IMG/VR virus record: IMGVR_UViG_3300010354_000117
Span: 1 to 53,859 of that record
Length of the DNA: 53,859 nt
Strand: one strand, 5' to 3'
Origin: a virus
The position numbers and the translations under genes are program-made. The notes under the pieces are model-generated. The model made no database searches, was not told the DNA's origin, and was given only the letters and a program-made list of their open reading frames with translations. Position 1 is the first letter of the stretch, and every line of letters begins with the position of its first letter. Below are positions 1 through 9,680 of this stretch, one piece after another.

Positions 1-993
1 ACGGGTGCCACTGGCGCGATGGGGCCTGCTGGTGCCACGGGCCCGGAGGGCCCCACTGGTGGAATTGGCCTGACCGGAATCAGGGGTGCTACTGGCCCTA
101 CTGGCCCTGTTGGCGCCACTGGACCAGAGGGTGGCCCCAGTGGGCCTAGCGGTGCAACTGGCGCGACAGGTGTCGCCGGCCCTGTTGGCGCCACTGGTCC
201 CGCAGGACCGACAGGTGCTGATGGTCCTACCGGTCCCAGCGGTACTCCTGGCGGCGCCACGGGACCCGAAGGCCCCACAGGACCCACTGGCCCTAGCGGC
301 ACTCCTGTTTACCTTTCTGACATTGGCGATGTAAACATCGCAGAACCAGTGGCGGGCGAAATTCTTTCTTACGATGCGCTGGCCGAAGAATGGGTGAATA
401 GTGATTCAATTGACATCCCCGGTACGGCTACGTTTGGTGATGACGTCGTTATTAATAACGACAGTCCTTACGATACTACAATACAGTTTGCGCCCGCCAC
501 CCAGCAGCGACTGATAACATTCCCGGATGCCAGCGGCACAATAGGGCTTGTTCCTGGAGCCAGTTTCCAGATACCTTATTGCAACGAATCTTACAAGTTT
601 GTCAGCTCTTATTCTCTTACATTTCACCCAGAATACGGACTGAGGACCGAGCTAGCTTTTGGCTATGGAGACGATGGTACCTCCCAGGTCACGCAAACCA
701 TAAGCAAGGCTCAAACCGTTACCTGCAGTACACCTTCCGGGCTGATTACATTGTCTTCTTCTTCTGTTGGCGCCAACAGCACTGTAACATTCACTTTGGA
801 TAATCCGCACATCGGTTTTGGTGATGTGTTAGTGCTGAACCACATAAGCGGTGGTCAGTTGGGGCGCTACGTGTTGAATGCCAGTTCTGACAATGGCTCG
901 GCTCTTATAAATATCACCAATCTCAGTTCTTCGGCATTGTCCGAGGAGATCATCATCGCCTTTGCCGTGGTGAAGGTCAACATTCCGGTTTAA
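1..993 (+). CDS. Collagen-like tail fibre protein, C-terminal part (5' truncated)
   Basis: The frame is open to the window edge, so the N-terminus is missing. The first ~105 residues are Gly-X-Y triplets rich in GATGP and GPTGP, a collagen-like trimeric shaft common in phage fibres. After residue ~100 comes a LSDIGDVNI...GEILSYD...EWVN stretch, a linker often seen in cyanophage structural proteins, then ~190 residues rich in Ser, Thr and beta-prone segments, probably the globular tip. It heads a run of fibre and LamG genes, so host attachment is the inferred role. The collagen nature is seen directly; the tip function is inferred. Confidence 0.88.
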   Translation, partial: TGATGAMGPAGATGPEGPTGGIGLTGIRGATGPTGPVGATGPEGGPSGPSGATGATGVAGPVGATGPAGPTGADGPTGPSGTPGGATGPEGPTGPTGPSGTPVYLSDIGDVNIAEPVAGEILSYDALAEEWVNSDSIDIPGTATFGDDVVINNDSPYDTTIQFAPATQQRLITFPDASGTIGLVPGASFQIPYCNESYKFVSSYSLTFHPEYGLRTELAFGYGDDGTSQVTQTISKAQTVTCSTPSGLITLSSSSVGANSTVTFTLDNPHIGFGDVLVLNHISGGQLGRYVLNASSDNGSALINITNLSSSALSEEIIIAFAVVKVNIPV

Positions 994-1005
994 CTGGTGT
1001 AAACT

Positions 1006-3213
1006 ATGACCGTTACATGGCGCACATCTTTTTACACCCCAGTCTTTCCTAATTCTGCCGTTATTGGGCAAAGCTGGACTGATCCGAACACTGACCTGGA
1101 CTGGACCTATTCATCCACAGGGTGGCAGTCTTCATCCACTAGCTCAACATCGACCAATCTTTCTATAAGCAATCCAGGCGGTTTTATTGATACTAGCTTC
1201 AATAATGTCACCATGCTTTTGCGCATGGATGGCACTAGTGAAAGCCAGACCTTTGTGGACTCCGGCCCTTACAATCTGACCATATCTGTTTTTGGATCCG
1301 CCAGGATTCTTGATCAAAATAAGAAATCAGGCAGCGGTGCCGGGTTCTTTAATGGAAATTCCAGTTATCTAACCAGTTCAGTAAAGTCTGTTTACAGCTT
1401 CGGTCAGAATGACTTCACCATTGAAGGCTGGTTCTATAGTAACTCATCTGCTAACAATCAAACACTGTTCAGTATTGGTAGCTTTGATGATGGGATACTG
1501 CTGCGCAGGCAAACTGGAGGCGATAAACTGTATGTAAACGGCACTCCATATAACTACGACCCAAATCTTTTCCCGATTGATACATGGGTACATGTTGCGC
1601 TAACAAGAGCAAGTGGACAAATTAATCTTTGGATTGACGGGCAAAGCTGTTTGACGGCTACGAATACTAGTTCGATTACACCCGCTGGTCCGATGGCAAT
1701 CGCAGCCTCTGTTCATACAGGTTACCAGGAGAATTTTGCTGGCTATATTGACAATTTTCGTATTACAGCTAATGTTTGTCGCTACAGTGGCAACTTTAGC
1801 CCAAGCGATTCACTGAGCTTCGGTAATATCACATTTGATCCCACCAGATTGGCACCAGCGAGCTGGTGGGATGTCTCAGACCTGGCAACCCTGACACTGT
1901 CGGGATCAAAGATATCAGAATGGAGAGACAAGACAACTAATGGTCGCAACTTAAGCCAATCAGACAACAGCCTGAGGCCAAACTACCTAGAGTCTCAAGT
2001 AAAGACCAAGCCCGTTGCCGATTGGGGTCCAGCTCAAAATGACATTCACATGGGCACCGGCAACCTTGCGGAGCCAGTGGTTGTGCAAGAGATGTACTGT
2101 GTATTAAAATACGAAACAAATGGCAACCAGTTCCTGAATTATCCTGGCATAGTAAACCCAAGCTCTAACATCGGATGGTCAACACTAGGTGCAGCCGGGG
2201 CCTATGGTGGAGAATGGGTGCCATGGGAGTATTACATAAACGGTGACAATACCAGCAACAGAAGCGCTAACTTGTTTGAAGAAATAAAGGATACCGCATT
2301 ACTAAGGATCAAAGCGCCATCCGGTGCGACGCCGGCGGCATCAAACATCGTCCTAGGAATGGACAGATTCTACACAAACTATGGTCGCGGTTGGCGTGGT
2401 TACTTTTGCGAAGTGCTGCTGTTCTCGTCACCCCTTAGCGAGAAAAACCGAAAACAGTTAACGGACTACCTGAAATCAAAGTGGGCGATTCGCCGGGACA
2501 TTCACTTTGCTTATACATCCCTACTGTTGCACATGAACGGGGTTAACGGCAGCAACAGTATTATCGACTCTAGTGATAATTCACTAACTGTCACTGCATA
2601 CGGCAATGCCGGACTGAGCACCGAATCCTTTAGATTTGGCTGCTCTGCGTTGTCACTGGATGGCTCCAATAGTTACGTTGCTACCGAGCAGGACAGCCAA
2701 CTGTTGCTTGGATCGCAAGACTTTACGGTCGAATGCTGGGCTTATGTGTCAGACCTGAATACCAACAATGGGTTGTTTGAGTTTGGAGCTTCCGGGCTCA
2801 GGCTTTATGTCAACAATGGCCATTGGCGCCTTGCGCCAACAAACTCCACCGGAGTCCAGATAGCAGCGGTCACGGAAAATACCTGGCAACATATAGCTAT
2901 TTCGAGGCACCTGAATACGGTAAAAATGTTTGTAAATGGCACCCAGATCGGCGCAGATCTTGATTACTCCGGTGTGTCGCTGACTGGCAACCAGTTGAAT
3001 ATCGGCACTGGTGCGCACGCCAGGTCCGGCGGGAGTTATGCCATTACTTCGTTCAGCGAAGACTGGGGTGTCACTCGTGAGTTCAGGCAATTCAGCGGTT
3101 CTGGTTCTGTCGATACTTTTATCGGAAAAATAGATGAATTCAGGGTAACGAAGGGAGTATGTCGCTATAAGGGCAATTTCTCTCCTCCAAACTCTTCGTT
3201 CAGAAGAGGATGA
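1006..3213 (+). CDS. LamG/concanavalin A-like multidomain surface protein
   Basis: 735 residues. The N-terminus contains a GQSWTDPNTDLDW stretch similar to the short linkers of phage neck and fibre proteins. Three jelly-roll modules follow: LamG-like at ~65-260 (FTIEGWFYS, WVHVALTR, GYIDNFRIT), a related module at ~275-480 (WWDVSDLATLTLSG...ISEWRDK), and a second clear LamG at ~500-730 (FTVECWAYVS, WQHIAISR, GKIDEFRVTKGVCRY). The RVTKGVCRYKGNF ending is typical of phage LamG fibres. It probably binds host-surface glycans as part of the adsorption apparatus. ATG lies 12 nt after the previous stop. Domain calls rest on recognisable motifs; the ligand is unknown. Confidence 0.88.
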   Translation: MTVTWRTSFYTPVFPNSAVIGQSWTDPNTDLDWTYSSTGWQSSSTSSTSTNLSISNPGGFIDTSFNNVTMLLRMDGTSESQTFVDSGPYNLTISVFGSARILDQNKKSGSGAGFFNGNSSYLTSSVKSVYSFGQNDFTIEGWFYSNSSANNQTLFSIGSFDDGILLRRQTGGDKLYVNGTPYNYDPNLFPIDTWVHVALTRASGQINLWIDGQSCLTATNTSSITPAGPMAIAASVHTGYQENFAGYIDNFRITANVCRYSGNFSPSDSLSFGNITFDPTRLAPASWWDVSDLATLTLSGSKISEWRDKTTNGRNLSQSDNSLRPNYLESQVKTKPVADWGPAQNDIHMGTGNLAEPVVVQEMYCVLKYETNGNQFLNYPGIVNPSSNIGWSTLGAAGAYGGEWVPWEYYINGDNTSNRSANLFEEIKDTALLRIKAPSGATPAASNIVLGMDRFYTNYGRGWRGYFCEVLLFSSPLSEKNRKQLTDYLKSKWAIRRDIHFAYTSLLLHMNGVNGSNSIIDSSDNSLTVTAYGNAGLSTESFRFGCSALSLDGSNSYVATEQDSQLLLGSQDFTVECWAYVSDLNTNNGLFEFGASGLRLYVNNGHWRLAPTNSTGVQIAAVTENTWQHIAISRHLNTVKMFVNGTQIGADLDYSGVSLTGNQLNIGTGAHARSGGSYAITSFSEDWGVTREFRQFSGSGSVDTFIGKIDEFRVTKGVCRYKGNFSPPNSSFRRG

Positions 3214-3251
3214 TTTATCGGTGTCAACGAATCATTGCTTAATCAAATCCG

Positions 3252-5549
3252 ATGACTAAGATCTCAAAGAGCTACATCCCTTCTCTTGATGAACCGGTGA
3301 GCCCACCGAATCCCAACGCCACCGGTCCGGTTAGCCCACAGATCGTGACACGTGATGTGTTTGATCCAAATACTGGACGAGTGTGGACGGTAAGCAACAC
3401 CAGCGGTAGTGGCGGTTCTTCCTGGCAAAGGAAAGAGGAAAATACCCCTAAGACCGACAAGCATTGGTGCAAGGTTTCTCTGTTGCTAAACTTTGACTTC
3501 ACGGAAAGGCCAATAATCGTAGACAGCAGTCGTTATGCCCACAGGATCCTCGGTGGTGGCAATCCCACTAATGATTTATCTAGAGAAAGAAATAAATTCG
3601 GCAACTCCTCTCTCAGGCTTTTCGGTGGCGCCGAAAGCTTCATCACGGTATTTCCAGACAAATCTCTAAACATTGCTAGTGATGATTTCACGGTAGAGAC
3701 ATGGCTTTACTTCGAAGAAGAACAGGATCAACAGGGGCAAACGAGATACATCTATAGAACAAAAAACCAAAACTTTATTACTACCGCCACCTTTGGTATT
3801 ACGCCCATGGGTAGGCTGTTTTATAGTCATGCCGGTACTGGTACGCTAACTGCAAATACCGAATTACCTGTTAACGAATGGGTTCACGTGGCTGTATCGC
3901 GGACAAAAAAAGAACTCAGGTTTTTTGTAAATGGCGTGCCGGATGGTATGTTCACTGGTGTAAATGACCCGAATTTTTTCATAGGCGAAAAACAAGAGGC
4001 GTGGCTAGGGGGAAATATGAATGCGTACATGGATGAATTCAGGGTAACAAAAGGTATCGGTCGTTACGTGAGACAATTTCAAGTACCTGACACGGCATTT
4101 AGCGCTGAAATTGGCGACGACGGGAAAGTCGACTACTACTGGGAAGATGTAGTTGCACTTTTTAGCATGGATAGACTAATAGAGTCAGGCATAGTCGCCG
4201 ACAGTAGTCAAAGCAAGCTTGGTGGTGTATTACAGAATGGAGCGACACTGTCATCTGTTGATAGGAAGTTTGGAAGCTCCGCATTACTGAGACAAGGCAA
4301 TGATTATCTGTCATGTACAAGTGGTGCTTTTTCTATTGGCGACGGTAATGACTTCACTATTGAGACATGGGTAAAGATCAAGCGCTCTAACGTCAATGCC
4401 TCGGTAAACGGGACAGGGAATATATTCAAGCTAACAGGGTTATCTCTTGATTTACTGAATTACAGTTTCACTTTGACAATAGACGACCAGACATCAACGC
4501 TTGGCCTGTGCACAGAGGCTAACAATACTGTTGGACAATGGATACATGTTGCACTCGTAAGAGAACAGTCAATCATGAGGCTTTTTGTAAACGGAAGACA
4601 GTCTGGCTCTAGCGTACCAGATGCGGGTATGCCATTTACGGGTAACTTGCTAACGATTGGCCAGGAAACATCGCTTAATATCGCGTACGATGATAATAGT
4701 CGACCACTTATTGACGAATTCAGGTTTACAAATAAAGTTGCAAGGTATTTATACGCGGACGGATCTTTTGTGCCGCCAAGTGAGCCTTTCCCATCAAAAG
4801 GAGAGGTTGAGCCGGATCCATACTATGGTGCTGTCACGCTATTGATTGCCTCCAATTTTCTAGCACCAGGAGCAACTGACTTTATCGATGCAAGCTTGAA
4901 TGAAAGCACGATTACCACCTTCGGTAGTCCGGTCGTAACTGAATCCAATGCACTTTTCAGGGCTTGCATACAAATTCCAACCAATAGCTGTCTTATTGTT
5001 GAATCGGATCTAGGTAGTTCCAATATTGAAGACTTCACCGCAGAAGCCTGGGTTAATATGACCAGTCTGACAGGGACAAGGACCATCATCAGATTCCCTG
5101 GCATAAACTGGTTCATAAGCAACGGATTGCTTGGATGGAGAACGTTAACGTCGATACCAGGTAATGAGCTAACCCAGAATGAATGGACGCATATCGCAGT
5201 TTCTCGTGAAAATGGCGCACTTAGATTATTCAAAAACGGAGAACCTTTATTGTTTTCCGTCGAAGGTCAGCCAGAGTCTTCTTATGACAGCTATTCAGAC
5301 TTTTCGAATGTCGACTATGGCGAGATGCTTATTGGCGCTGCGCCGAGTGAATCTGGACCTCTTCCGTACGACAGATTTTTGAATGGATTTATAGATCAAA
5401 TACGTGTGACACGTGGAGTAGCTCGCTACACGCAAGGCTTCCCTGTTCCCTTCAGGCCATTCGGCGACTCTGGCTGCTTTACTGTTTATACAGGATTGAT
5501 GGTGCCTAGCACAAGCGTATTCTCTGTGCCGTTCCAAGTGTACGATTGA
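3252..5549 (+). CDS. LamG/concanavalin A-like multidomain surface protein
   Basis: 765 residues with three consecutive LamG-type modules: ~75-280 (FTVETWLYF, WVHVAVSR, DEFRVTKGIGRY), ~295-505 (FTIETWVKI, WIHVALVR, DEFRFTNKVARY) and ~520-745 (FTAEAWVNM, WTHIAVSR, DQIRVTRGVARY). The N-terminus (MTKISKSYIPSLDEP) is followed by a TRDVFDPNTGRVWTV linker that resembles the start of the previous protein. It is a paralogue of the upstream gene, likely another virion glycan-binding fibre. The end is a short Phe/Tyr-rich tail after the last module. No catalytic residues are visible. Confidence 0.88.
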   Translation: MTKISKSYIPSLDEPVSPPNPNATGPVSPQIVTRDVFDPNTGRVWTVSNTSGSGGSSWQRKEENTPKTDKHWCKVSLLLNFDFTERPIIVDSSRYAHRILGGGNPTNDLSRERNKFGNSSLRLFGGAESFITVFPDKSLNIASDDFTVETWLYFEEEQDQQGQTRYIYRTKNQNFITTATFGITPMGRLFYSHAGTGTLTANTELPVNEWVHVAVSRTKKELRFFVNGVPDGMFTGVNDPNFFIGEKQEAWLGGNMNAYMDEFRVTKGIGRYVRQFQVPDTAFSAEIGDDGKVDYYWEDVVALFSMDRLIESGIVADSSQSKLGGVLQNGATLSSVDRKFGSSALLRQGNDYLSCTSGAFSIGDGNDFTIETWVKIKRSNVNASVNGTGNIFKLTGLSLDLLNYSFTLTIDDQTSTLGLCTEANNTVGQWIHVALVREQSIMRLFVNGRQSGSSVPDAGMPFTGNLLTIGQETSLNIAYDDNSRPLIDEFRFTNKVARYLYADGSFVPPSEPFPSKGEVEPDPYYGAVTLLIASNFLAPGATDFIDASLNESTITTFGSPVVTESNALFRACIQIPTNSCLIVESDLGSSNIEDFTAEAWVNMTSLTGTRTIIRFPGINWFISNGLLGWRTLTSIPGNELTQNEWTHIAVSRENGALRLFKNGEPLLFSVEGQPESSYDSYSDFSNVDYGEMLIGAAPSESGPLPYDRFLNGFIDQIRVTRGVARYTQGFPVPFRPFGDSGCFTVYTGLMVPSTSVFSVPFQVYD

Positions 5550-5558
5550 TGGTAAACT
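5550..5558 (+). promoter_or_regulatory. Putative extended -10 promoter (TGG-TAAACT)
   Basis: TGGTAAACT ends 22 nt before the GTG start at 5580. It belongs to a recurring motif (TGN followed by TATAMT or TAAACT) found at similar distances before many genes here. No good -35 box is visible. Assignment rests on position and recurrence. Confidence 0.4.
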
Positions 5559-5579
5559 ACTTATAAACAAAGAACAACC

Positions 5580-6674
5580 GTGAACCAGGGTACCTACGGC
5601 GATACAAACCTGAACCCGTTGGCTGGCTACACCTACGGGTTGCACGAAAATTATATAAACAACAAGTGGGTATTCCATGACCCAAGACCAATCGAACCAA
5701 TAGGGTTTGCTCTCCAAAGCGACCTAGAATTCGACTCGACAATTCAATCACCATTCCTCGGTGCAGCTACGGATAGTCGATTTATTGTTGTACCTGGCGC
5801 TTTCGTTATCGAACCCAGTGGGTATACCAATAATTTGATAACAAGCGCGAATTATGTTGGGCAGTTCAGCATGGTCGCATATCCAAACCAGACATACCCG
5901 GTCCTTGACGCCAGACCTGTGCTTACCAGTGACGGCGATTACGAGGGTGGGTACGTTCAATACGCTCAACTCGCGGGTACACCGCCCGGTGGGATACCGC
6001 CTGTTGAAAGGGGGTCGTCGCTCTATCTGGAGCACCTGTTAATCGACGCCCTGCCGCCAGGTGTCACCGTTGGCTATGACTGGGTAAAAACTCAAAACCA
6101 AGGGCCATTAATGATACCAACTGAGCCAATGTCAGATGGTTTTACCATAGAGGTAATTGTTAAACTTGCCTCTGTTATCAACGGAACTGGTACTACTGGT
6201 ATAAGTACACAGACTTGGACGCTTGCCGGGGACTCTAAAGCTGTTGTTGATAGGGTACTCATAGAAGGAGTAAGCAATGCACTTACGTACATAAGCTTGG
6301 AGTTCTTGGCTCAGTATTTGGACGGTGAATTAGTAGTACCCGATGGCGGCCAGGTGCCAGAATATAATACTGGCAACGCCTATCAGCATATTGCCCTTGA
6401 AGTGGACAATGGGGTTGAACGCAAATATGTCAATGGTAAACTTATAACAGAAAATGGCATCGACGTCAATTCTTTGTTTTATCCATTTTACACTCAACTG
6501 CGGATCGACGACACTTCGTCGGTTGTTGACGGATCCGACTATCCCGGCAAGTCGCGGCTAAAAGCTTGGCGTTTTACCACATCAGCACTCTATAAGGGTA
6601 ATGATTTCACACCTTCTACTAACTTGCTGAAGCTAGATCGAGCGCCATTCTTGGAGCGGCTAGCCATCAAATAG
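5580..6674 (+). CDS. LamG-like surface or fibre protein
   Basis: 364 residues from a GTG start. The N-terminal ~150 residues are Pro, Gly and Tyr rich and match nothing I recognise. The C-terminal ~200 residues look like a divergent LamG jelly roll: FTIEVIVKLAS, AYQHIALEVDNGVERKYVNG, then RLKAWRFTTSALYKGNDFTP, which occupies the place of the usual DEFRVTKGVARY ending. The neighbouring genes carry the same fold, so it is probably part of the fibre complex. The upstream gap of 30 nt holds the TGGTAAACT motif and no Shine-Dalgarno sequence. Confidence 0.78.
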   Translation: MNQGTYGDTNLNPLAGYTYGLHENYINNKWVFHDPRPIEPIGFALQSDLEFDSTIQSPFLGAATDSRFIVVPGAFVIEPSGYTNNLITSANYVGQFSMVAYPNQTYPVLDARPVLTSDGDYEGGYVQYAQLAGTPPGGIPPVERGSSLYLEHLLIDALPPGVTVGYDWVKTQNQGPLMIPTEPMSDGFTIEVIVKLASVINGTGTTGISTQTWTLAGDSKAVVDRVLIEGVSNALTYISLEFLAQYLDGELVVPDGGQVPEYNTGNAYQHIALEVDNGVERKYVNGKLITENGIDVNSLFYPFYTQLRIDDTSSVVDGSDYPGKSRLKAWRFTTSALYKGNDFTPSTNLLKLDRAPFLERLAIK

Positions 6675-6683
6675 GCAATCTAC

Positions 6684-6692
6684 TGATATACA
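6684..6692 (+). promoter_or_regulatory. Putative extended -10 promoter (TGA-TATACA)
   Basis: TGATATACA ends 17 nt before the ATG at 6709, in a 34-nt gap between two LamG genes. It matches the repeated extended -10 pattern of this genome. Confidence 0.42.
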
Positions 6693-6708
6693 TTGGCGAC
6701 GCTGGGAA

Positions 6709-7515
6709 ATGCCTGAACTTAGGCCTATTGATATCGTACCTGTCACAGTATATTTCAACAAAGGAACGGATTACGAATTCCTAGCATATCGCGGCCCAGA
6801 GCTAAAGAATATATACGGATCAAACGACGGTAAGGAAATAGAGGAAATCTATCATGTAATACGGGGATCACACCTTTTTTCGGATGGCGAAAACATAAAA
6901 TACATACAAACACCACCAGGAAAAAGGAATTCTCAGACACTGATAAAAGAACGGGAATCGGACAAGCCGGTAGGGGGGAAAGACGTGCTCTCCAGTGGAT
7001 TTACTGCTGAGTTATGGATACTGCCCGGATTCTCAACTGGTCTAAGTTATTTCAATTTTGAGCTACATGGTTGGACCGGGAACAAATGGGGGGCCGGGAA
7101 GTATACTTCGATGAATTTTGAATTACAAAAGGAGAATTACCTGTGGTCACATAGCCTTACAGTAGGCGGGACAGCAGTCTTCTCTTCTGGTATAAGTTTT
7201 GCTGGTTGGGCACATATTGCCGTTTGCATTGACTCTACTTTTGTCAAGTTTTACCTGAATGGCAATCTGGTGATGTCAGATAGCCTGAATAAGATAAAAT
7301 TCAGGGACATCATGCTGACAAAAACCTTCTTACTAGACTTTAACGTCGTGGATCATATCGCCAAGACCTACCCATTGGATGAAAATGGAAACAGGGGACC
7401 AGAGGAATCGCCGTTCCAAAGTATAGCACAGCCAACAATGATCAGATCCATAAGGTTTACTACCGAAAACTTGTACCCAGACGAGTTCCAGCCCCCGTTG
7501 TTCATGGAGATCTGA
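6709..7515 (+). CDS. LamG-like surface or fibre protein
   Basis: 268 residues. The C-terminal half shows LamG signatures: FTAELWILPGFS, WAHIAVCIDSTFVKFYLNGN and MIRSIRFTTENLYPDEFQPP. The N-terminal ~90 residues include FLAYRGPELKNIYG and are unrecognised. It is the fourth LamG-type gene in a row and resembles the preceding gene most in its RFTT-x-x-LY ending. It was probably produced by duplication and divergence in the adhesin cluster. Ligand and virion position are unknown. Confidence 0.75.
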   Translation: MPELRPIDIVPVTVYFNKGTDYEFLAYRGPELKNIYGSNDGKEIEEIYHVIRGSHLFSDGENIKYIQTPPGKRNSQTLIKERESDKPVGGKDVLSSGFTAELWILPGFSTGLSYFNFELHGWTGNKWGAGKYTSMNFELQKENYLWSHSLTVGGTAVFSSGISFAGWAHIAVCIDSTFVKFYLNGNLVMSDSLNKIKFRDIMLTKTFLLDFNVVDHIAKTYPLDENGNRGPEESPFQSIAQPTMIRSIRFTTENLYPDEFQPPLFMEI

Positions 7516-7521
7516 TATACT
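7513..7521 (+). promoter_or_regulatory. Putative extended -10 promoter (TGA-TATACT)
   Basis: TGATATACT overlaps the stop codon region of the previous gene and ends 23 nt before the ATG at 7544. One of the clearest copies of the recurring motif. Confidence 0.5.
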
Positions 7522-7543
7522 GTAGGTAGATTCAAGTTAGCGC

Positions 7544-9151
7544 ATGCGCCTGCATTTGATCGGAATATTCCACACTAAGCATAAAGCATCGTTTAGCCAT
7601 TGCGCCTTTACAGGTAAAGCATTGCGCTTTCCCAAGATGATGCAAAAATATAGCCATCATGTCACTGAGTACAGCAACGAGGGCAGCGAAAGCACGGCGG
7701 ACGAACACGTGCCAATACTGAGTACCAGTGAATTTGACGCACTATATGGATCACGCAAGTCAACTGACTTCTATGGTGATGATGCCACTATAGGAAGCGC
7801 TGGGCATACTGCTTTTGAATCTCGCCTGGTTGATGAACTCAGAGAGCGTATTCAACCGCAGGACATCGTATGCCATCCATTCGGCCACGCCCATCAGCGC
7901 CTGATGGAAGAATTCCCCGATAATCAACACGTGGAAACCGGTATTGGGTACCCCACACTGATGCCAGCCAGCTTCAGGATATTTGAAAGCTATGCCTGGA
8001 TGCACTACCATCAGGGCAAGGAAAACAGGAATGGTCGCAACTATGAATGGGTTGTACCAAATTACTACGACTTGGATGATTGGGATCCGAACTACGAGCC
8101 TGGCCAATACTACGCGTTCCTGGGGCGCATCACCAGTCTGAAGGGCATGGATACGTTGCGTGCCATGGCTGACTACCTGAGACACCCAATCGTCTTGCAT
8201 GGCCAAGGCAATCCAGCTAGGTGGGCTCATCCCAACATCGAATACAAGGGGCCCCTGAGTGGTCGCGCACGTAGCAGCTTCCTGGGTGGTGCCAGGGCGC
8301 TGTTGGCGCCAACGGTATTTACCGAGCCATTTTGTGGTATGGCAGTTGAAGCAATGCTGTGTGGGACGCCTGTCATCTCGGTGGACTATGGCGCGATGAC
8401 GGAAACCGTGCAACCGGGGATGGGTTTTCGTTGTCACACCCTGCAGGACTGGTTGGAAGCAGCCGATGCGGTTGGCGACCTGGACAGGAAGTTTATTGCC
8501 GATACCGCCCGTGCCAAATACAGCCTGGAAGCGTGTGGTGCCAAATACGACAAAATCTTCAGGCAAATAAATGATCTGTATCGCAAGGGATGGTACGAAG
8601 TAAGTTATTTCAACTATACAGAAATCGAAGCAGAAGAAAAGCCATTTGCTGATCGCCTGGCGGCATGGATAAAAGAAAATATCGGTTCAGTTCATTGCCT
8701 GGATATTGGATGCGGCCCTGGGACGTATGTTCGCTCACTTCGTAATCTCGGATTAGAAGCCGTTGGTATTGATATCGACGAACGCGTCGACAGTATACCG
8801 CATCTGTATCGACGTAGCATGTTTGACAACAAGTGGTCGGCGGAATTGGTGCTATGCCTTGAAGTCGCTGAACATATTGAAAAGGAACTATCGGCAGAGG
8901 TTGTTCGCTCTGTATGCGATAGCGTCAGGAAACCAGGGATCTTGATATGGTCTGCAGCGCATCCAGGCCAGGGCGGCGTCGGACACATTAACTGTCAACC
9001 AAAGGAATTCTGGCAGGAACTGTTGGAAGCAAATGGTCTTGTGCGTGACGAAAAACTTGAATCGGAAATGATCGAGGATTTATCGAATGGTTACCATATG
9101 GGATGGTTCGTTCAAAACGCAATGATTTTCAGGAATAACTCAACCCAGTAA
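7544..9151 (+). CDS. Glycosyltransferase (GT-B) fused to SAM-dependent methyltransferase
   Basis: 535 residues with two domains. Residues ~1-355 look like a GT4-type GT-B glycosyltransferase: YAFLGRITSLKGMDTL opens the donor half, and TVFTEPFCGMAVEAMLCGTP is the nucleotide-sugar E-x7-E region. Residues ~375-535 are a class I methyltransferase with motif I (CLDIGCGPGTYV), an acidic end of strand 2 (GIDID) and LVLCLEVAEHIE. It lies at the end of the fibre cluster. A reasonable role is building and capping a sugar chain on virion fibres or on host surface glycans during infection. The acceptor cannot be told from sequence. Confidence 0.9.
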   Translation: MRLHLIGIFHTKHKASFSHCAFTGKALRFPKMMQKYSHHVTEYSNEGSESTADEHVPILSTSEFDALYGSRKSTDFYGDDATIGSAGHTAFESRLVDELRERIQPQDIVCHPFGHAHQRLMEEFPDNQHVETGIGYPTLMPASFRIFESYAWMHYHQGKENRNGRNYEWVVPNYYDLDDWDPNYEPGQYYAFLGRITSLKGMDTLRAMADYLRHPIVLHGQGNPARWAHPNIEYKGPLSGRARSSFLGGARALLAPTVFTEPFCGMAVEAMLCGTPVISVDYGAMTETVQPGMGFRCHTLQDWLEAADAVGDLDRKFIADTARAKYSLEACGAKYDKIFRQINDLYRKGWYEVSYFNYTEIEAEEKPFADRLAAWIKENIGSVHCLDIGCGPGTYVRSLRNLGLEAVGIDIDERVDSIPHLYRRSMFDNKWSAELVLCLEVAEHIEKELSAEVVRSVCDSVRKPGILIWSAAHPGQGGVGHINCQPKEFWQELLEANGLVRDEKLESEMIEDLSNGYHMGWFVQNAMIFRNNSTQ

Positions 9152-9234
9152 AATACAGGAAGAATATATGCAGAATAGCGCCATTACCACTACGAGGCGG
9201 ATTCTACTTAACACCTACCATTAGGAGAATTAAA

Positions 9235-9594
9235 GTGGCACAACGTTCTACCGGCGTCTTCCCCAGGGAAAAATTTGACCTTGATGCTGTAATGGAAGTG
9301 CAGTGGGACAACACCACGCAGTCGCCGATCCCTCTGAACAGCGTTAACACCTGGAGGATTATCGTCCTCGGGGCAGACGGTCTCGGAGAAGGCGGCGAAG
9401 GTGGCTACATCCGTGTCAACACTGGCGGCAAGTACACGGACTTTTATGGTGAAGACATCGACGCCAATGGTGTCGGAATTGCTCACGTTCGTGGGTCCAG
9501 CATCGAAGATGGCCAAAACGGAACATGGTGGGACTATTACAACGGAGCTTCCGCTGAGGCGGTTTACCTGGATGCTGTCGACAACGTCGGCTAA
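9235..9594 (+). CDS. Putative virion protein, first of a tandem paralogous pair
   Basis: 119 residues from a GTG with a clear Shine-Dalgarno AGGAG 7 nt upstream. The first 17 residues (MAQRSTGVFPREKFDLD) and the last residues (YLDAVDNVG) match those of the next gene, as does an internal DxNGVGIAHVRGS segment. The middle is more diverged. The family is unknown to me. The strong ribosome site, position after the fibre module, and the duplication suggest a structural protein such as a decoration or fibre-associated subunit. This is inference. Confidence 0.72.
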   Translation: MAQRSTGVFPREKFDLDAVMEVQWDNTTQSPIPLNSVNTWRIIVLGADGLGEGGEGGYIRVNTGGKYTDFYGEDIDANGVGIAHVRGSSIEDGQNGTWWDYYNGASAEAVYLDAVDNVG

Positions 9595-9680
9595 ATAGGT
9601 ACTCTAAATTGGGAATCGCGTCACTACTCCACGGGACGGATTCTGTTTACCTTCATTCCCTTTCTTTCTAGGAGATTATC

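Noticed and set aside
1000-1005. TAAACT directly before ATG 1006 as a promoter
   Set aside because: It would place the transcript start inside the gene; no other suitable start codon follows.
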